DNA from: Colletes latitarsis
Taxonomy: Eukaryota; Arthropoda; Insecta; Hymenoptera; Colletidae
DNA length: 64,000 nucleotides
Assembly (NCBI RefSeq): GCF_051014445.1
Contig: NC_135147.1
Location: forward strand, 24,828,479 to 24,892,478
Direction: 5' to 3'
Of this stretch, positions 11,984-23,928 are shown one piece after another. How positions within the stretch are numbered: position 1 is the first letter of the stretch; every line of letters starts with the position of its first letter. Made by a program: the position numbers and the translations under genes. The notes under the pieces are model-generated. The model was not told the origin of the DNA. It saw only the letters and a program-made list of their open reading frames with translations, and ran no database searches.

Positions 11984-13285
11984 TAAAGAATTTGATACTT
12001 CTCGTCTGACTGCGTATTGAACTTATTCCACTTGCCTGAGTGTAGATAGTTTTGATCGACTTCCATTAATCGACACGTAAGTCATTTCACTTGTCTGACT
12101 ATATATCGAATCTATTCTACTTGATGGCTTGTCTGACTATATATGGAGCTTAATTCACTTGTCTGAATATAGTCTTGAAATTTTAATGGACTTCCATTAA
12201 TCAAGACGTAAGTTATTTCACTTTTCTGACTATATATTGAATCTATTCTACTTGATGGCTTGTCTGACTATATATGGAGCTTAATTCATTAGTTTGAATA
12301 TAGTCTTGAAACCTTAATGAACATCCATTAATCAAGACGTAAGTTATTTCACATGTCTGACTATATATCGAATCTATTCTACTTGATGGCTTGTCTGACT
12401 ATATCGAATACCTTCCACTTGCCTGGATATAGTCTTGAAATTTTAATGGACTTCCATTAATCAAGACGTAAATTATTTCATTTGTCTGACTATATATCGA
12501 ATCTATTCTACTTGATGGCTTGTCTGACTATATATGAAGCTTAATTCACTTGTCTGAATATAGTCTTGAAACCTTAATGGACTTCCATTAATCAAGACAT
12601 AAATTATTTCGCATGTCTGACTATATATCAAATCTATTCTACTTGATGGCTTGTCTGACTATATATCGAATACCTTCCACTTGCCTGGATATAGTCTTGA
12701 AATTTTAATGGACTTCCATTAATCAAGACGTAAGTTATTTCACATGTCTGACTATATATCGAATCTATTCTACTTGATGGCTTGTCTGACTATATATCGA
12801 ATACCTTCCACTTGCCTGAATATAGTCTTGAGACCTTAATGGACTTCCATTAATCAAAACGTAAATTATTTCGCATGTCTGACTATATATCGAATCTATT
12901 CTACTTGATGGCTTGTCTGAGTATATATCGAATACCTTCCACTTGCCTGGATATAGTCTTGAAATTTTAATGGACTTCCATTAATCAAGACGTAAATTAT
13001 TTCGCATGTCTGACTATATATCGAATCTATTCTACTTGATGGCTTGTCTGACTATATATCGAACACCTTCCACTTGCCTGAATATAGTCTTGAGACCTTA
13101 ATGGACTTCCATTAATCAAGACGTAATTTATTTCTCTCGTCTGACCATATATCGGTTATTCCACCTGTCTAATTACATGTTCGGACTTATATTAGTTTTT
13201 TTTACTACAAATGTAACTTATTCCTCTCGTATTATAACAAATACTATCTTGTCCCCTGTCTGACCATATTCTGTTCCTATTGTAC
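11984..13285 (+). repeat. Satellite B array, 131-bp units as a 262-bp dimer
   Basis: The anchor TTCCATTAAT recurs at 12061, 12192, 12323, 12452, 12583, 12714, 12845, 12976 and 13107. The spacing is 131 bp, with one 129-bp step. Each unit carries two GTCTGACTATATAT-type motifs. The base pair after AGTCTTGA alternates strictly from unit to unit: AATTTTAATG, then AACCTTAATG or GACCTTAATG, and so on through eight units. The real repeat unit is therefore a 262-bp dimer. No coding frame is present. Confidence 0.95.
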
Positions 13286-15914
13286 TTGAAAACTAGAAAC
13301 TGGTATAAGTCCATTTTTTCGTGCATCGAGATATTGACGGGTTTAAATAGTAAATAAAACTTGGCAATGGTCAGTGCAAAAAAACATATTCATATTATCG
13401 ATTCGTTGTATGATTTATTAAAGCTATCTATTGGGTTTGTAATTAGACGTGTTACCAGTTCGTTAATATTAAAAAGAAAAACTACTTTGCAAATGGAAAA
13501 TTGAAAATTAAAAAATTTGGTAGAAATTAAACGGGAAAGAAGTCGCGAGAAACAAAAAACATTTAGTAAAAATATATGGAAACGAGTTTCTTCTCGCTTA
13601 TAACGAATCACAATTATAGTATACGAATATGAAAAAATTCAATTCAAGAAACTGTAAGTTACAATTTAATTTAATCGGCCCTGAAATTAGCGATTCTTAA
13701 TTCTGTTTGGAAAATGGTAGAACGAACGACGTTAATCGCGTGGGGATTAATAAATCTACGGTAGATTCGGATTATTCGGCGACAATTTATCACCGTAGCG
13801 CCGCGTTCTTGGAAACGAGTGATTTTATCGTTCAACAAACCGGAACTCTGGTTTAATGCGTCGCGGCGACGGCGGCTTTAATGCGGATATTTCAAGAATC
13901 CCCCAGGAGTCGGCAGACACTTCTGAAATACTTGTGCAACTATGCGAACGGCAAAGTTCCGGAACTTGGAGTCGGCGTTAACTTTTTAAGTACGGCATAA
14001 AATAGCGTGTAATACACGCGGCGCGTAACTGGGATCTGTTCGGGGGCCGTTGCCGCGAAAAGTTCATTACGTTCTGTGACGGGAGACCCGATCCGCCGAC
14101 ATACTCATGAATATCGGATTAGGTTTTATAACAAAATTGCTGCACCTCGCCTTTTACCCCGACCGCCACTCAAACTTTATTGGGAACCTTCGATCTTTAA
14201 ACCGAATATACGTTTCGTCTACGCGCGAACGTTTTATCGTATCCACGGAAATATTATTAATAAACATCGAAAGTTTACGGGGGTCGTTCGAGCCAATTTA
14301 TTTACTCGAGCGATAACCACGAGAAATTGAAATCGAATCGCCGCGGAGGATTCTATCGAACGTCTTGTACCAAAAAATTCCGAACACTCCGGAGCCTAAT
14401 GCCGCCGGAAAAGTTGAAGGAATTAATTAGTTCGTATTAACGAGCAATTCGTTACAGCTGGCTCGAAGCGGTTAAGTTCACAGCGGTGCATTCAACCCGC
14501 CCTGGCCATAGTAGATTTACGAACTAACCTCGAAAACTTACTACCACCCGGAAACGCAAATTTGAATAATATGGTCAGTCTGGTCGCGGCGTTATGATTC
14601 TCGGACGAATTTTAGCAGAATTTCGGCCAAGTTTCAGAAATTCCGCGAACACCATTTGTCGCTACGTTGGATTTACGCAGGAAATCATAGTTACCGTACA
14701 CATACGTCTAACAAATTGGATTCCACCCTCTAAATCCCAAGCGATTTCTCAATTTTTCAAGACACTAAGATCATTTAAGAACGCTCGATCGGAATAACTT
14801 TCACGTGAAAGCATCGAGTAGATTCAATAAAAGTAATTTAAAGATACACCACTGAAAGCTTCTATTTACAGGAAGTTTTATTCTGAATATTTTTAGGGTC
14901 TACTTTCGTCCGCTTCTAAACGACCGACACTCTTGTTCTCTCGTAATAATAACACGTTTCCATCGCAACATTGTTGACCTCGTCGAACCAGTTCCGTTTC
15001 AGCCCCTCGAACGATCCAATTTCTCCAAAGTCTTTGATCTTCGATATTCGACGTGGAAGTGCGCATCGAAGGGATTCCGCCCTCATAAATTCATCTTCGA
15101 CTTTCGAGCCCGCCCTGGGGCGTTTTCTCGCCGGTTTTCGGAAGCCCGCGGAATCGAATTTCTCCGTCGAATAGTCGAAAGTGTCCGGTAATCTCGAGTT
15201 CGCAGTCGTCCTCGTCCGTTCGCGCTATAAATTAGTTTCGAGCTTTCTTGGCCATCGCGTTTCGAGGCTTTCGTCGTCGATCCTCGGTCGTTTTATTTCC
15301 CCCCCCCCCCCCTTTCTCCCACAGCATCTCGTGGCCTCTTCAGCGTCGTTTTTTCGCGACCCGTGCCGACTCCACTCATTTTTCATCCCCCGGTTGCTTT
15401 CTTCGTCCTGCGGGCTCCTGCAGGCCGGGGAAACGAATTCCTGGCTGACGGGAAACCTCGCGCAGATGAGATTTCGCCCCGGAGCGCTAAGGAGCAAGTA
15501 ATGCGAACCGTTTTATTGCTGGCTTGGCTTTCGAACTTTCGCGCCGCCTTGGCGAGATTACCGTCGTGGAACGCTCGGAACTCCGACGCTTAGAAGCCTT
15601 TGATTCGACCTGCACTCGTCGAACGGTCGGAGATTGCCCTAAGATTGGCAGTCGATTGTGTTTAGACACGAGATTCATGAGCTCGAGATTTCTCTCTAAA
15701 ATGGAGGTTATACTTTTCCCGAGCACGAACGAAACGTCAACGAATCGTATTACGTACGAACGAAGTTTTGGGTGAATTTTTGTGTTGAAACGCACTGAAT
15801 TGGTTTACGCGTCGCCCTCGGTAGTAGAATTATTTTCACTCTAAAAAGAAATAGAAAGAATATTCTGGAAACAGGTATATGAAGAAATTTAAGAGCCGTA
15901 TTACATTTATAAAA
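13286..15914. other. Unique DNA, CpG-rich from about 13.7 kb
   Basis: An AT-rich stretch to 13.65 kb is followed by CpG-rich unique sequence. Frames of 60-106 codons overlap on both strands near 15.2-15.8 kb. No domain, RNA gene or convincing splice-site pair was recognised. Confidence 0.45.
15299..15312 (+). repeat. Poly-C tract (14 C)
   Basis: Fourteen consecutive C sit within a longer pyrimidine-rich stretch. Such runs are prone to assembly and slippage error, so the length may not be exact. Confidence 0.8.
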
Positions 15915-16620
15915 TATTAATTTAACGATACTGATAGTCTGAATCGACTTCCACTGATCGAGACGTAAGTTACTTCACTGGTCTGACCATATATCGAACC
16001 TGTTCTACTTGAGTTCTTGTCTGGCTATACAGGGTGTTCAGCCACCCCTGGGAAAAATTTTAATGAAAAATTCTAGAGGCCAAAATGAGACGAAAAGAAA
16101 GAATATCAATTTGTCGATCGAGGCTTCGTTAAAGAGTTATTAAAAAATTTCAAATCTTCCTGAAAAAATTATTTTTGGTTGTGAGGGTCGATTACAATCA
16201 TTTTTTGTTAATAGACATACCCTCGAAATCCTACGCACTTTAGAGAAAAAAATTCCTTACCGAAAATGTAATGTCTGACCATACGTCGACATGTTTCCCT
16301 GAAATTTTTCGACGAAATTAAAAAATTTCAAATCGTTCTAAAAAAATTATTTTCAGTTGCAGGGGCCAATTGCAATCATTTTTGGTGAATAGACATACCC
16401 CCGAAATCCTACGTACTTTCGAGAAAAAAATTCTTTACTGAAAATATACTGTGGCCGGAAATATTTCTATAACTCTTTAACGAAGCCTCAATCAACAAAT
16501 TAGTATACTTGATTTTCATCTTATTTTGGCCTCTGAAATCTCCCATTAAAATTTTTCTCAGGTCCTTCCATTCTTCCGTTTGCTTAAATATAGTCTCAAT
16601 CGACTTGAATGAAAACAAAA
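15915..16620 (+). repeat. Third satellite B unit, split by a transposon
   Basis: B-type sequence (a CTGAATCGACTTCCACTGAT segment, then GACGTAAGTTA, then a GTCTGACCATATATCGAA segment) runs to about 16028. It resumes after 16562 with CCTTCCATTC and a TAAATATAGTCTCAATCGAC segment. In intact B units these two parts are adjacent. The intervening 0.53 kb is the family A element listed next. Confidence 0.7.
16029..16562 (-). mobile_element. Family A element, short copy with both inverted ends
   Basis: The left end reads TACAGGGTGTTCAGCCAC and continues through GGGAAAAATTTTAATG. It carries the shared GAGGCTTCGTTAAAGAGTTA motif. The same sequence returns as its reverse complement at about 16471-16561, giving terminal inverted repeats of roughly 90-110 bp. 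The outermost bases of the right end have diverged. The two internal units read in the opposite direction to those of the 22.7 kb copy, hence the minus strand. A TA dinucleotide flanks the left end, as for Tc1/mariner elements. No transposase is present. Confidence 0.75.
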
Positions 16621-18893
16621 ATTCTTTCTATTTTCCAAGAGAGAGCAACTCGAAATGTAATTTTAAATAACATATGGTAATAATCAGATGGTATTACAAA
16701 AATAATTAACATCTGTACACTTCAATATTTCACATTTTCTCGTGTAACACTTTTCGTCAATGAGAAAAAAGTTCCTGGTTTGGCGCACTCGATGTTTTCT
16801 ACAAATAGTTTTCAATTAATGTTAAAAACCTGCTGAAACATCGCGGTTAACGTCGCGATGTTCACGCTGTACATCCGGCGCAGAGGATCGGGAACGCCTG
16901 ACCCAGCCCCGAGCCACGAACAAAACCACGGTATCCCTCGAGTGCATCGGTTTTTCACGATAAAGCTATAGCCGACGAGGGACGGTATCGAAGGCAGCCC
17001 GTAAAAATCACTGGTCGTGAGAGCCAACAACTGGGATACGGCGAATGCCGTCGTAGAAGAAGCTCGTTAGGAAGGTTGCAGCCTCGTTTTTCTGAATTCT
17101 TCCCTTATTAGTATGTCTTAAGGTCAAGCGTCACCTTCCTCTTTGTTAACGTTTAAGAGCTGCTTCAGAAACATTTTTCGAGGAATTACCGTCTCTCTCT
17201 CTCTCCCTTTCTTTCTCGTAGAGTATTTCTTCCTTGAACTACAGACGCTTTCGCGTTTATTCTCGTTAGAGTCGAAAGAGTTACTCCCCAGCGTGAATAT
17301 TAAATTTTAAATAATCCTTTCTCGGTAGTTTCTGACGGACCTCTGTGGAATCCGTGTAATCCCTTTCCGGGTGCTCGATTATCGGGCGAGTTCGACACGA
17401 GATTGGGGACGATAGAGCAGCGTTGATAACAGGAAGTGCGGGCAAGTCGTGTCCTTTGGTCGTGGGTACCGATGCTCGACAGCGATTATGCGCTCCAGGG
17501 TACCTTTCAATCTGCCACGAGGTATGATTCGAGGCGGATGAATTTTGTGGATCGCGATCACGGATCCTATGATGGGGCCACGATTGCCGTCGAGACGCGT
17601 GGGACTGAAATACTGGTCCGTAGATAGTTGACATTCCCCGACTGCCTCGGTCGATGATTCAACTTGCAAGGATCACTGGGAGCCGAGCGTTTGACGGACG
17701 CACTGTTGGATTCTTGCTTCCACGATGGAATCTCTATCTCTATCTCCCATAAATATATCTCCATTTACTGGCGTGTAAAGAAAGATTGCGTTTAAAATTT
17801 TATCTTGTTCAAACTTAGAATATTTTCGAGCGCTCGTGAGAAAGCTACAGCCGTAGCGTAGCCCTCTGCTGGCGGTCGCGGAAACTGTCGCCGCATTTTA
17901 TACGCAGAAAAATGTGGTTTAAGTGTTCGAACAAAATTTTCACCTTTCGACGAACGAAATTTCTTTCTCCAAAGAAAATTGTAAAACCACCCCCAAGGCG
18001 TCTCTGAACGTGTTCAGAAATCCGCGCTTTTCCAAGAGGAATTTGGCCCCGTTGTCGAGCAATAATTGGGCAGCTTTCGATACACGGTAGGACAAGTTTG
18101 GCGGCGGCTCGGACGTGTTCGATCTCCGGTGGAAAAGTTTAATTGGCCGATAACTTTCTCCGCGGAAGTTCGATTATAAATCTCGGACCAGCTGATAAAT
18201 CATCGACGCGCATTAGACTTTACTGGCTCGCCAGGGGTGGCGAAATTGCGGAGATCCGAGCGACGGGGAGGGGGCGCGGAAGTTCGCTGGTCCGGGGCGA
18301 GTTGGATTGTTTCTGGATTGGGTCTGGGATGCTTGAGGCAGGTTATGGCGTCGCGAGATTCGATTTCACGACGGATCACGGGCTGCCTGATCCTTGGCTC
18401 GTAAAGTTCGACGTCGAGGATTGTTTCATTACGGTCTTTCCAGCCGAAGAGCTTGTCGGACGAAAGGATCGCGGTGATTGTGGCTGGGAGAGGATTTAGG
18501 ATAATGACGGGAGGGCGCGACGGTGGACGGACATTTACAGACACGGGATAATGGTAGAATATGTCTCCCGAGTCTCTTATATTGCCCTGAAAGGACGATA
18601 AAATAGTCCGTGAGTGAGTGTCCGAATTCTATTTATTATCATTGGAACTTTCTCGAGGTAGTTAATACTTAACCTATCACGATCGTTCTTCTTTATCGGA
18701 TTTGTTTCTGAACTAGATAACAATGAGATCTAGAATTACAAAGAAAACTTCTCCATGTTTGTACAGAGGTCCAATTCAACGCTGTACTTGTAGATTCATA
18801 GTATTTCTAATCGCAGTAGGATTGTTTAAACATTAGAATTCAGCCTGTATCGAATTCAAGATTCGTTTATCACTAGAATTTTCGTGTTTTACG

Positions 18894-18912
18894 CAGCTGT
18901 TCTGCGCAGCTG
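18894..18912. promoter_or_regulatory. Duplicated E-box (CAGCTG) pair
   Basis: CAGCTG occurs at 18894-18899 and again at 18907-18912, inside a 13-bp duplication (CGCAGCTGTTCTG then CGCAGCTGTTGTG). CAGCTG is the class of E-box bound by bHLH dimers. Function is only possible, since six-base motifs are frequent. Confidence 0.25.
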
Positions 18913-19252
18913 TTGTGTTTCAAAGTTTCTCCGTCAGAGGCGCTACTAGTAGGACCTACTTTTAAGTCCCACCATACGACCTCCAGAAAGCATTTTCCTA
19001 ACAAACGAATGAACAAAATCGCTAAAAAATATTGTCGATGGAGTATTGTAGGTGATTCGAGGGCACCCGTTCACGGTTCGTTAGCTTTTAATCGATCCTA
19101 AACAGGTAAAACGTCGCGAGCGATTCCGGTCACCGGAGTCCCGATCAGAATGTTTTTCAGATTCCGTCGATGCGTAATTGTTCGACGGACAATCGCGAAA
19201 TGTTTTCCGTGCAACGCGATATTTAAAATGGCGCAACGTTCCACGTGAATGG

Positions 19253-19263
19253 CCCCCCCCCCC
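19253..19263 (+). repeat. Poly-C tract (11 C)
   Basis: Eleven consecutive C in CpG-rich unique DNA. Confidence 0.8.
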
Positions 19264-19611
19264 TGGCCGCCACACACTACATTGTTCATTTCCACCGATT
19301 GTCCCAGGACTTGAAAGGTTAACCGTACGCGTCGGTGTTTGTACAGCAATCTGTTCGTTTGCGAAGCGTGTCGCGCGGCGAGTTACGCGATCATATTTTA
19401 CCCCGATACGAACACGATAATCCGCGTTCGACAAGTATTCATTAACCGAATCAAACGCGCCATTGTCGCCCGGGCCGCATTACTCGTTGTTTTCGCCGCA
19501 GAAATTTCCAGGCGTCCATCGTCCGCCTGTTACTCCTCCGCTGTTTCGAAGCCCGTAATTTGCATATTGCTCGCGATATTGTAACAATAACGCGCGACGT
19601 TTAAATAGTGC

Positions 19612-19925
19612 ATCGCCACGTCTGGAATTCGCCACATTTTACAAAAGGTTCTGGGACCATTGGAAGTCAGATAATTCAAAATTTGTTTCTTGGCATATTT
19701 GAAACTTAGAAGCATTTTAAAATTATTATAGTAATGTTATTTGGTTTAACTCAAAGAAGTGACTCATCAGCCACGTTTAATTAATCCACCACCGTGTCTA
19801 GAATTCGTCACATTTCACAAATTGTTCTGGAAGTCACGTAATTTAAAATTTGTTATTTTTTGGTATATTCGAAACGTCGAAGCATTTGGAAATTATTATA
19901 GTAACGTTATCTGGTTGTGGTGGCT
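19612..19925 (+). repeat. Two-copy tandem repeat, about 176 bp
   Basis: A GGAATTCGCCACATTTTAC segment at 19624 is matched by AGAATTCGTCACATTTCAC at 19800. The copies also share AATTATTATAGTAA followed by GTTAT-TGGTT. Both run in the same direction. They differ by many substitutions, so the duplication is old. Confidence 0.7.
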
Positions 19926-22742
19926 CCAAAGAAATAGGGTCGAGCGACCTGTCAACGTCATTTGGACATTTTCTTAATTTGCAAAAACTTTCTAAGTCAT
20001 TTTACTATACAAATTATGGCTCTGAAGATAACAATTGTTCATGCAAATGATTGCAATGTGTATAATTACGCATGTTTCTCGCGAGTGGTTTGACAGTATC
20101 GTCGCCAGAAGGGGTGGCACGCGCGAGGGCGTTTCCAACTTCCGGTTTCAAGGTGAAAAAAATTCGCGTCGATCTAATCTCGATAATAATCAATTAGAAC
20201 GCGCGGACGTAATCTTCCGTTAAAGCTCCCTGGCAATTTACCGCTAATGAATGGTAATTTATGGAACGTCGACGACGCGCGTAAAATACTGGGCGTCGCG
20301 ACCTTAATCATTGGATGAAATTTCTTGCGGTCACGGGACTCCAGCGGGAACTTCTAACCGATAACGATTTACAAGCGGCCATTCGACGACGGAGAAACGG
20401 GGAACGAGCGATACTTGCCCCGAGTTTCCCCTGAAACATGCACAGGCCACGGCAATCTTCGGCCCCCATTTGTACGGGGCCGTAACTTCCTCAATTTTAG
20501 CGTGGATATTAAACCTGAATGGTCGAAAGACCTCGCAGAAACGATCAATTTTCATCAAATTTATATTCAACCCACTTTCTACAGAAATTTCGTCGTGTGC
20601 TTGCAACCGAAGCGACGTTCTTCGATAACTTCTTACCCTATAGATCTGTCGAAAGAGTACAATAAATATTTTAAACGCTTCGTTTTGGAGATAATGAAAC
20701 TAGTCTGACGCGATTGCAATGTGATTTTTCTTCGAATGGTAAAATTAGTCCTTCCTTCTTTGTAGTATGACAAGCTTCACAATTACGAGGCCACTCACTC
20801 GTCATCATCATTACAAGGAGAAAATAATTATTTTTAAATTCCCGTGCAAGCCTAGAAAATATTATTGTTCACGGCCCTGTTCAAGATTAATCCGCCGCTG
20901 CCACCCCCCGGCCGGGATAGCGAAAGATACAATTCACGGAATCCTATTGAGAAAGTTTGAGCAATGCTCGAAATTCTGGGTCGCGCAGAGGTTTCGCCGA
21001 CGCGACGACAAATTTCTAAGGGCTGATAGAATCGATTCGAGGGATGGTTTCTCGAGTTCCAAGAGGCTGCAGGGGATGCTGTGCACGCGGGAATAAATAG
21101 TCGCGAGTTCGACTCTGGATGTTCGTTCGGGAATTTAATCCAAGTATCGATACCAATATAAAATGTTAACATACTTTAATTTATAATTTCTAATTATAGC
21201 TAACGTATGACGATGATTCTGTTGCAATTGTCAGCAACGTTGCAAACTCTCGCGGAAGTTTCGCCGTTTTTGTATCCTGTGGTGTGCCGCTCAAGTTTAA
21301 ATAACGGAAATTTGCATGTCGATCTCCGGAGTGCACTTAAGCGCAGCTGCCATACGACAGGGGAACAAACAATCTGACCATTAAGAATTTTATTGATGTA
21401 CGTGACATCGAATACTAATCCTCGATCACTTAGCGTTGATATTTTATGAACCGTAGGGGCTGGCCCATGGTTGTAGTTTATCGGGAAACGCATTTTATAC
21501 GTTCCCGTATAATTTAGGAGCACGAATATATTGTTAGTCTCAAACATTACGTGAAATTATAACTTCTATTTTGATTTTAATGTATTTCCATATTTCAAAT
21601 AAAGAATTAAATCTGCGACAAAAAAGGGTAGAACACAGTTTCTTCGCGTCCTCTGCTATGGTTGGTGATTCAAAATAAATTATTGTTAAGTCGAGGTTGA
21701 CAAACTTCTACAAAATTCGGTGTTTTCTCAAATTCTCGTACAAAGTGTTTATACTCCACAAAGAAATTCAAGTTCGTCTTAATACTAATCCGTATAATTA
21801 TTCATTTATTTATTCACAAGAGAAGAAAGTTACAGACAAAGATAAATAGGAATATAAAATTAAATGATACGAAGAATGAGATCGACTGTGAATAATTACA
21901 AGGTGCTGCCAAGTAAAGAACATTTAAACGATAGAATTGAATGGTTAAAAACATCGATCATAAGGGTTATGGAAGTCACGAAGTGTTCGATGGTGTTCTG
22001 TGTCACCGTTAAGTCTGAACATTGTTATATAAAACTCTCCTGAAACGTATATTTTAGGAGTTAGTTGTAATATACAAGTACGTGACTGACCTTTTGGACG
22101 AGAAATAGGGGAATTTGAGGGTGTGCCATTTTCCGGTACGCGCGTCGGCGGAAAAAGCACGGAGACAGCTGGGCAAATCCCGTTAACGGGTTCGAAACAT
22201 GAACGTGTTAAGGGCGCAGGGGGATTTCGTTGGCTGTCAAGGGTTTCGCCGGAAACCGACGATCCTTTAATGCGGTCGAGAGCAAATGGAACGCTTCTTA
22301 CGGCGACGCGTGGAAAGTTAACGAGCTTACAGCGTCGGTATCGCGTGCTCGATGGGAGCTGTGACGGTAGTTTCGAGCCAAGTGAAAAATTGTAGACCGT
22401 TCCGGGTGATTAGGGCGGCGCTCGTTATTGAAGCGTAAGCGCCAGCCGTTTCGTGAGACGTTTTATCCCGCGACGACGGGAACTTCGATGCGCGATCAAC
22501 GGGATCCCAAATTTAAAAGAACGCGCTATATATTTCTAATATTGTATTGCCGCGATAAGAAATTTTCACGAAGAGGGTAAACGTGCTTTTTGATATTCAT
22601 ATTAACCCCTTGACTTGCGAGCAAAAATATTTCAAATATATACTATTTAATTTCGATTAAATTTGTTCGTACGAGGAATGGCCGCGAAAAAGAATAGATT
22701 TACGATTATCTCGTGAATGTAAAAATGTGTTGATTTTAATAT
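19926..22742. other. Unique DNA
   Basis: No repeats or genes were recognised. A single piggyBac-like end (TTAACCCCTTGACTTG) lies near 22600, but no partner was seen downstream. Frames here are at most 115 codons and without motifs. Confidence 0.45.
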
Positions 22743-23928
22743 ACAGGGAGATCCGCCATCCTTGGGAAAAATTCTAACAGGCGATTCTGGAGGCCAAAAT
22801 AAGACGAAAATCAAGAATACCAATTTGTTGATGGAGGCTTCGTTAAAAAGTTATTAACGTTTAAATTTCCGCTCGTATTGAATTTTTTTCTCGAAAATGC
22901 GCAAGATTTCGGGGGTAGGTCTATTCATAAAAAATGATTGTAATTGATCCCCGCAACTGAAAATAATTTTTCCAAAATGATTTGAAATTTTTTTGTTTTC
23001 GTCGAAAAATTTCACACCTTCTCGAATTTTTTTCTAGAAAGTGGGTAGAATTTCGGCGGTATGACTATTGACCAAAAATGATTCTAATTGACCCCTTTAG
23101 CTGAAAATAATTTTTTTAGAACGATATGAAATTTTTTTTTTCGTCGAAAAATTTAGGCAGCTACCCCCTGTCAAGTTTTCTTAAAAATTCCTTCTTCATT
23201 TTTAGTAATTTTGTTTGACACCCTACAGTAAAGTTGTCTAATACTTTTTTGTAGGTACCTATGAGCTCTATTTCAGAAAAAAGTTTCATTCAAATATATT
23301 CACTATTGTACGAGTTATGGTCGTTTCAAAATTGGACCACTTTTATGGTTTTTTTTTTTCATTTTTCGGGGTCAAGGACCAACTTTTCGAATATTTTTAC
23401 GATTTGTTCATATTCTCCACCAAAATACGCGTAGTTTGCTTTTTTAAACGTTAAAATCGTCCAATCCGTTCAGAAGTTATGACGTTTTAAAGATTCGCAT
23501 GAAAATTCAGTGAAACATATCGACGCTATGGTCAGACATGAAATTTTCGGTAATCAATTTTTTTCTCGAAACTGAGTAGGATTTCGGGGGTATGTCTGTT
23601 GACCAAAAATGCTTGCAATTGACCCCTGCATCTAAAAATAATTTTTTTAGAACGATTTGAAAAATTTTTTTTTCGTCGAAAAATTTCAGCACTTACTCGA
23701 TTTTTTTTCTCGAAAGTGGATAGGATTTCGGGGGTATGTGTATTCACCAAAAATGATTGTAATTGACCCCCGCAACTAAAAATAATTTTTCCAGAACGAT
23801 TTGAAATTTTTAAATTTAATTAAACGAAGCCTCAAACGAAAAATTGATATTCTTGATTTTCGTCTTATTTTGGCTTCTATAATCTCCCATTGAAATTTTT
23901 CCCAGGGTTGGTCAAACATCCTCTATTT
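22743..23928 (+). mobile_element. Family A element, most complete copy (about 1.19 kb)
   Basis: The left inverted end starts at TACAGGGAGATCC and carries AGACGAAAATCAAGAATACC and GAGGCTTCGTTAAAAAG. The right end is its reverse complement and closes with CATCCTCTA, so TA flanks both sides. Inside lie two units of about 140 bp, a core beginning near CAGCTACCCCCTGTC with GTCTAATACTTTTTTGTAGG, a second core ending GTTATGACGTTTTAAAG, and two more units. It encodes no recognisable transposase, so it is a non-autonomous element. The TA site fits the Tc1/mariner superfamily. Confidence 0.8.

Larger units (their letters stand above)
16621..19611. other. Unique DNA, mostly CpG-rich
   Basis: Frames of up to 118 codons (17281-17634 minus; 18143-18499 plus, from a TTG start) are open on both strands with no recognisable motif. 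A short (CT)n run lies at about 17192-17205. No gene can be supported. Confidence 0.45.

Noticed and set aside
11984..13285. CRISPR-like regular array
   Set aside because: The whole 131-bp unit is conserved, with no unique spacers. It is an ordinary satellite in eukaryotic DNA.
22599..22625. Single piggyBac-like end TTAACCCCTTGACTTG
   Set aside because: No second end before the family A element that begins at 22743.
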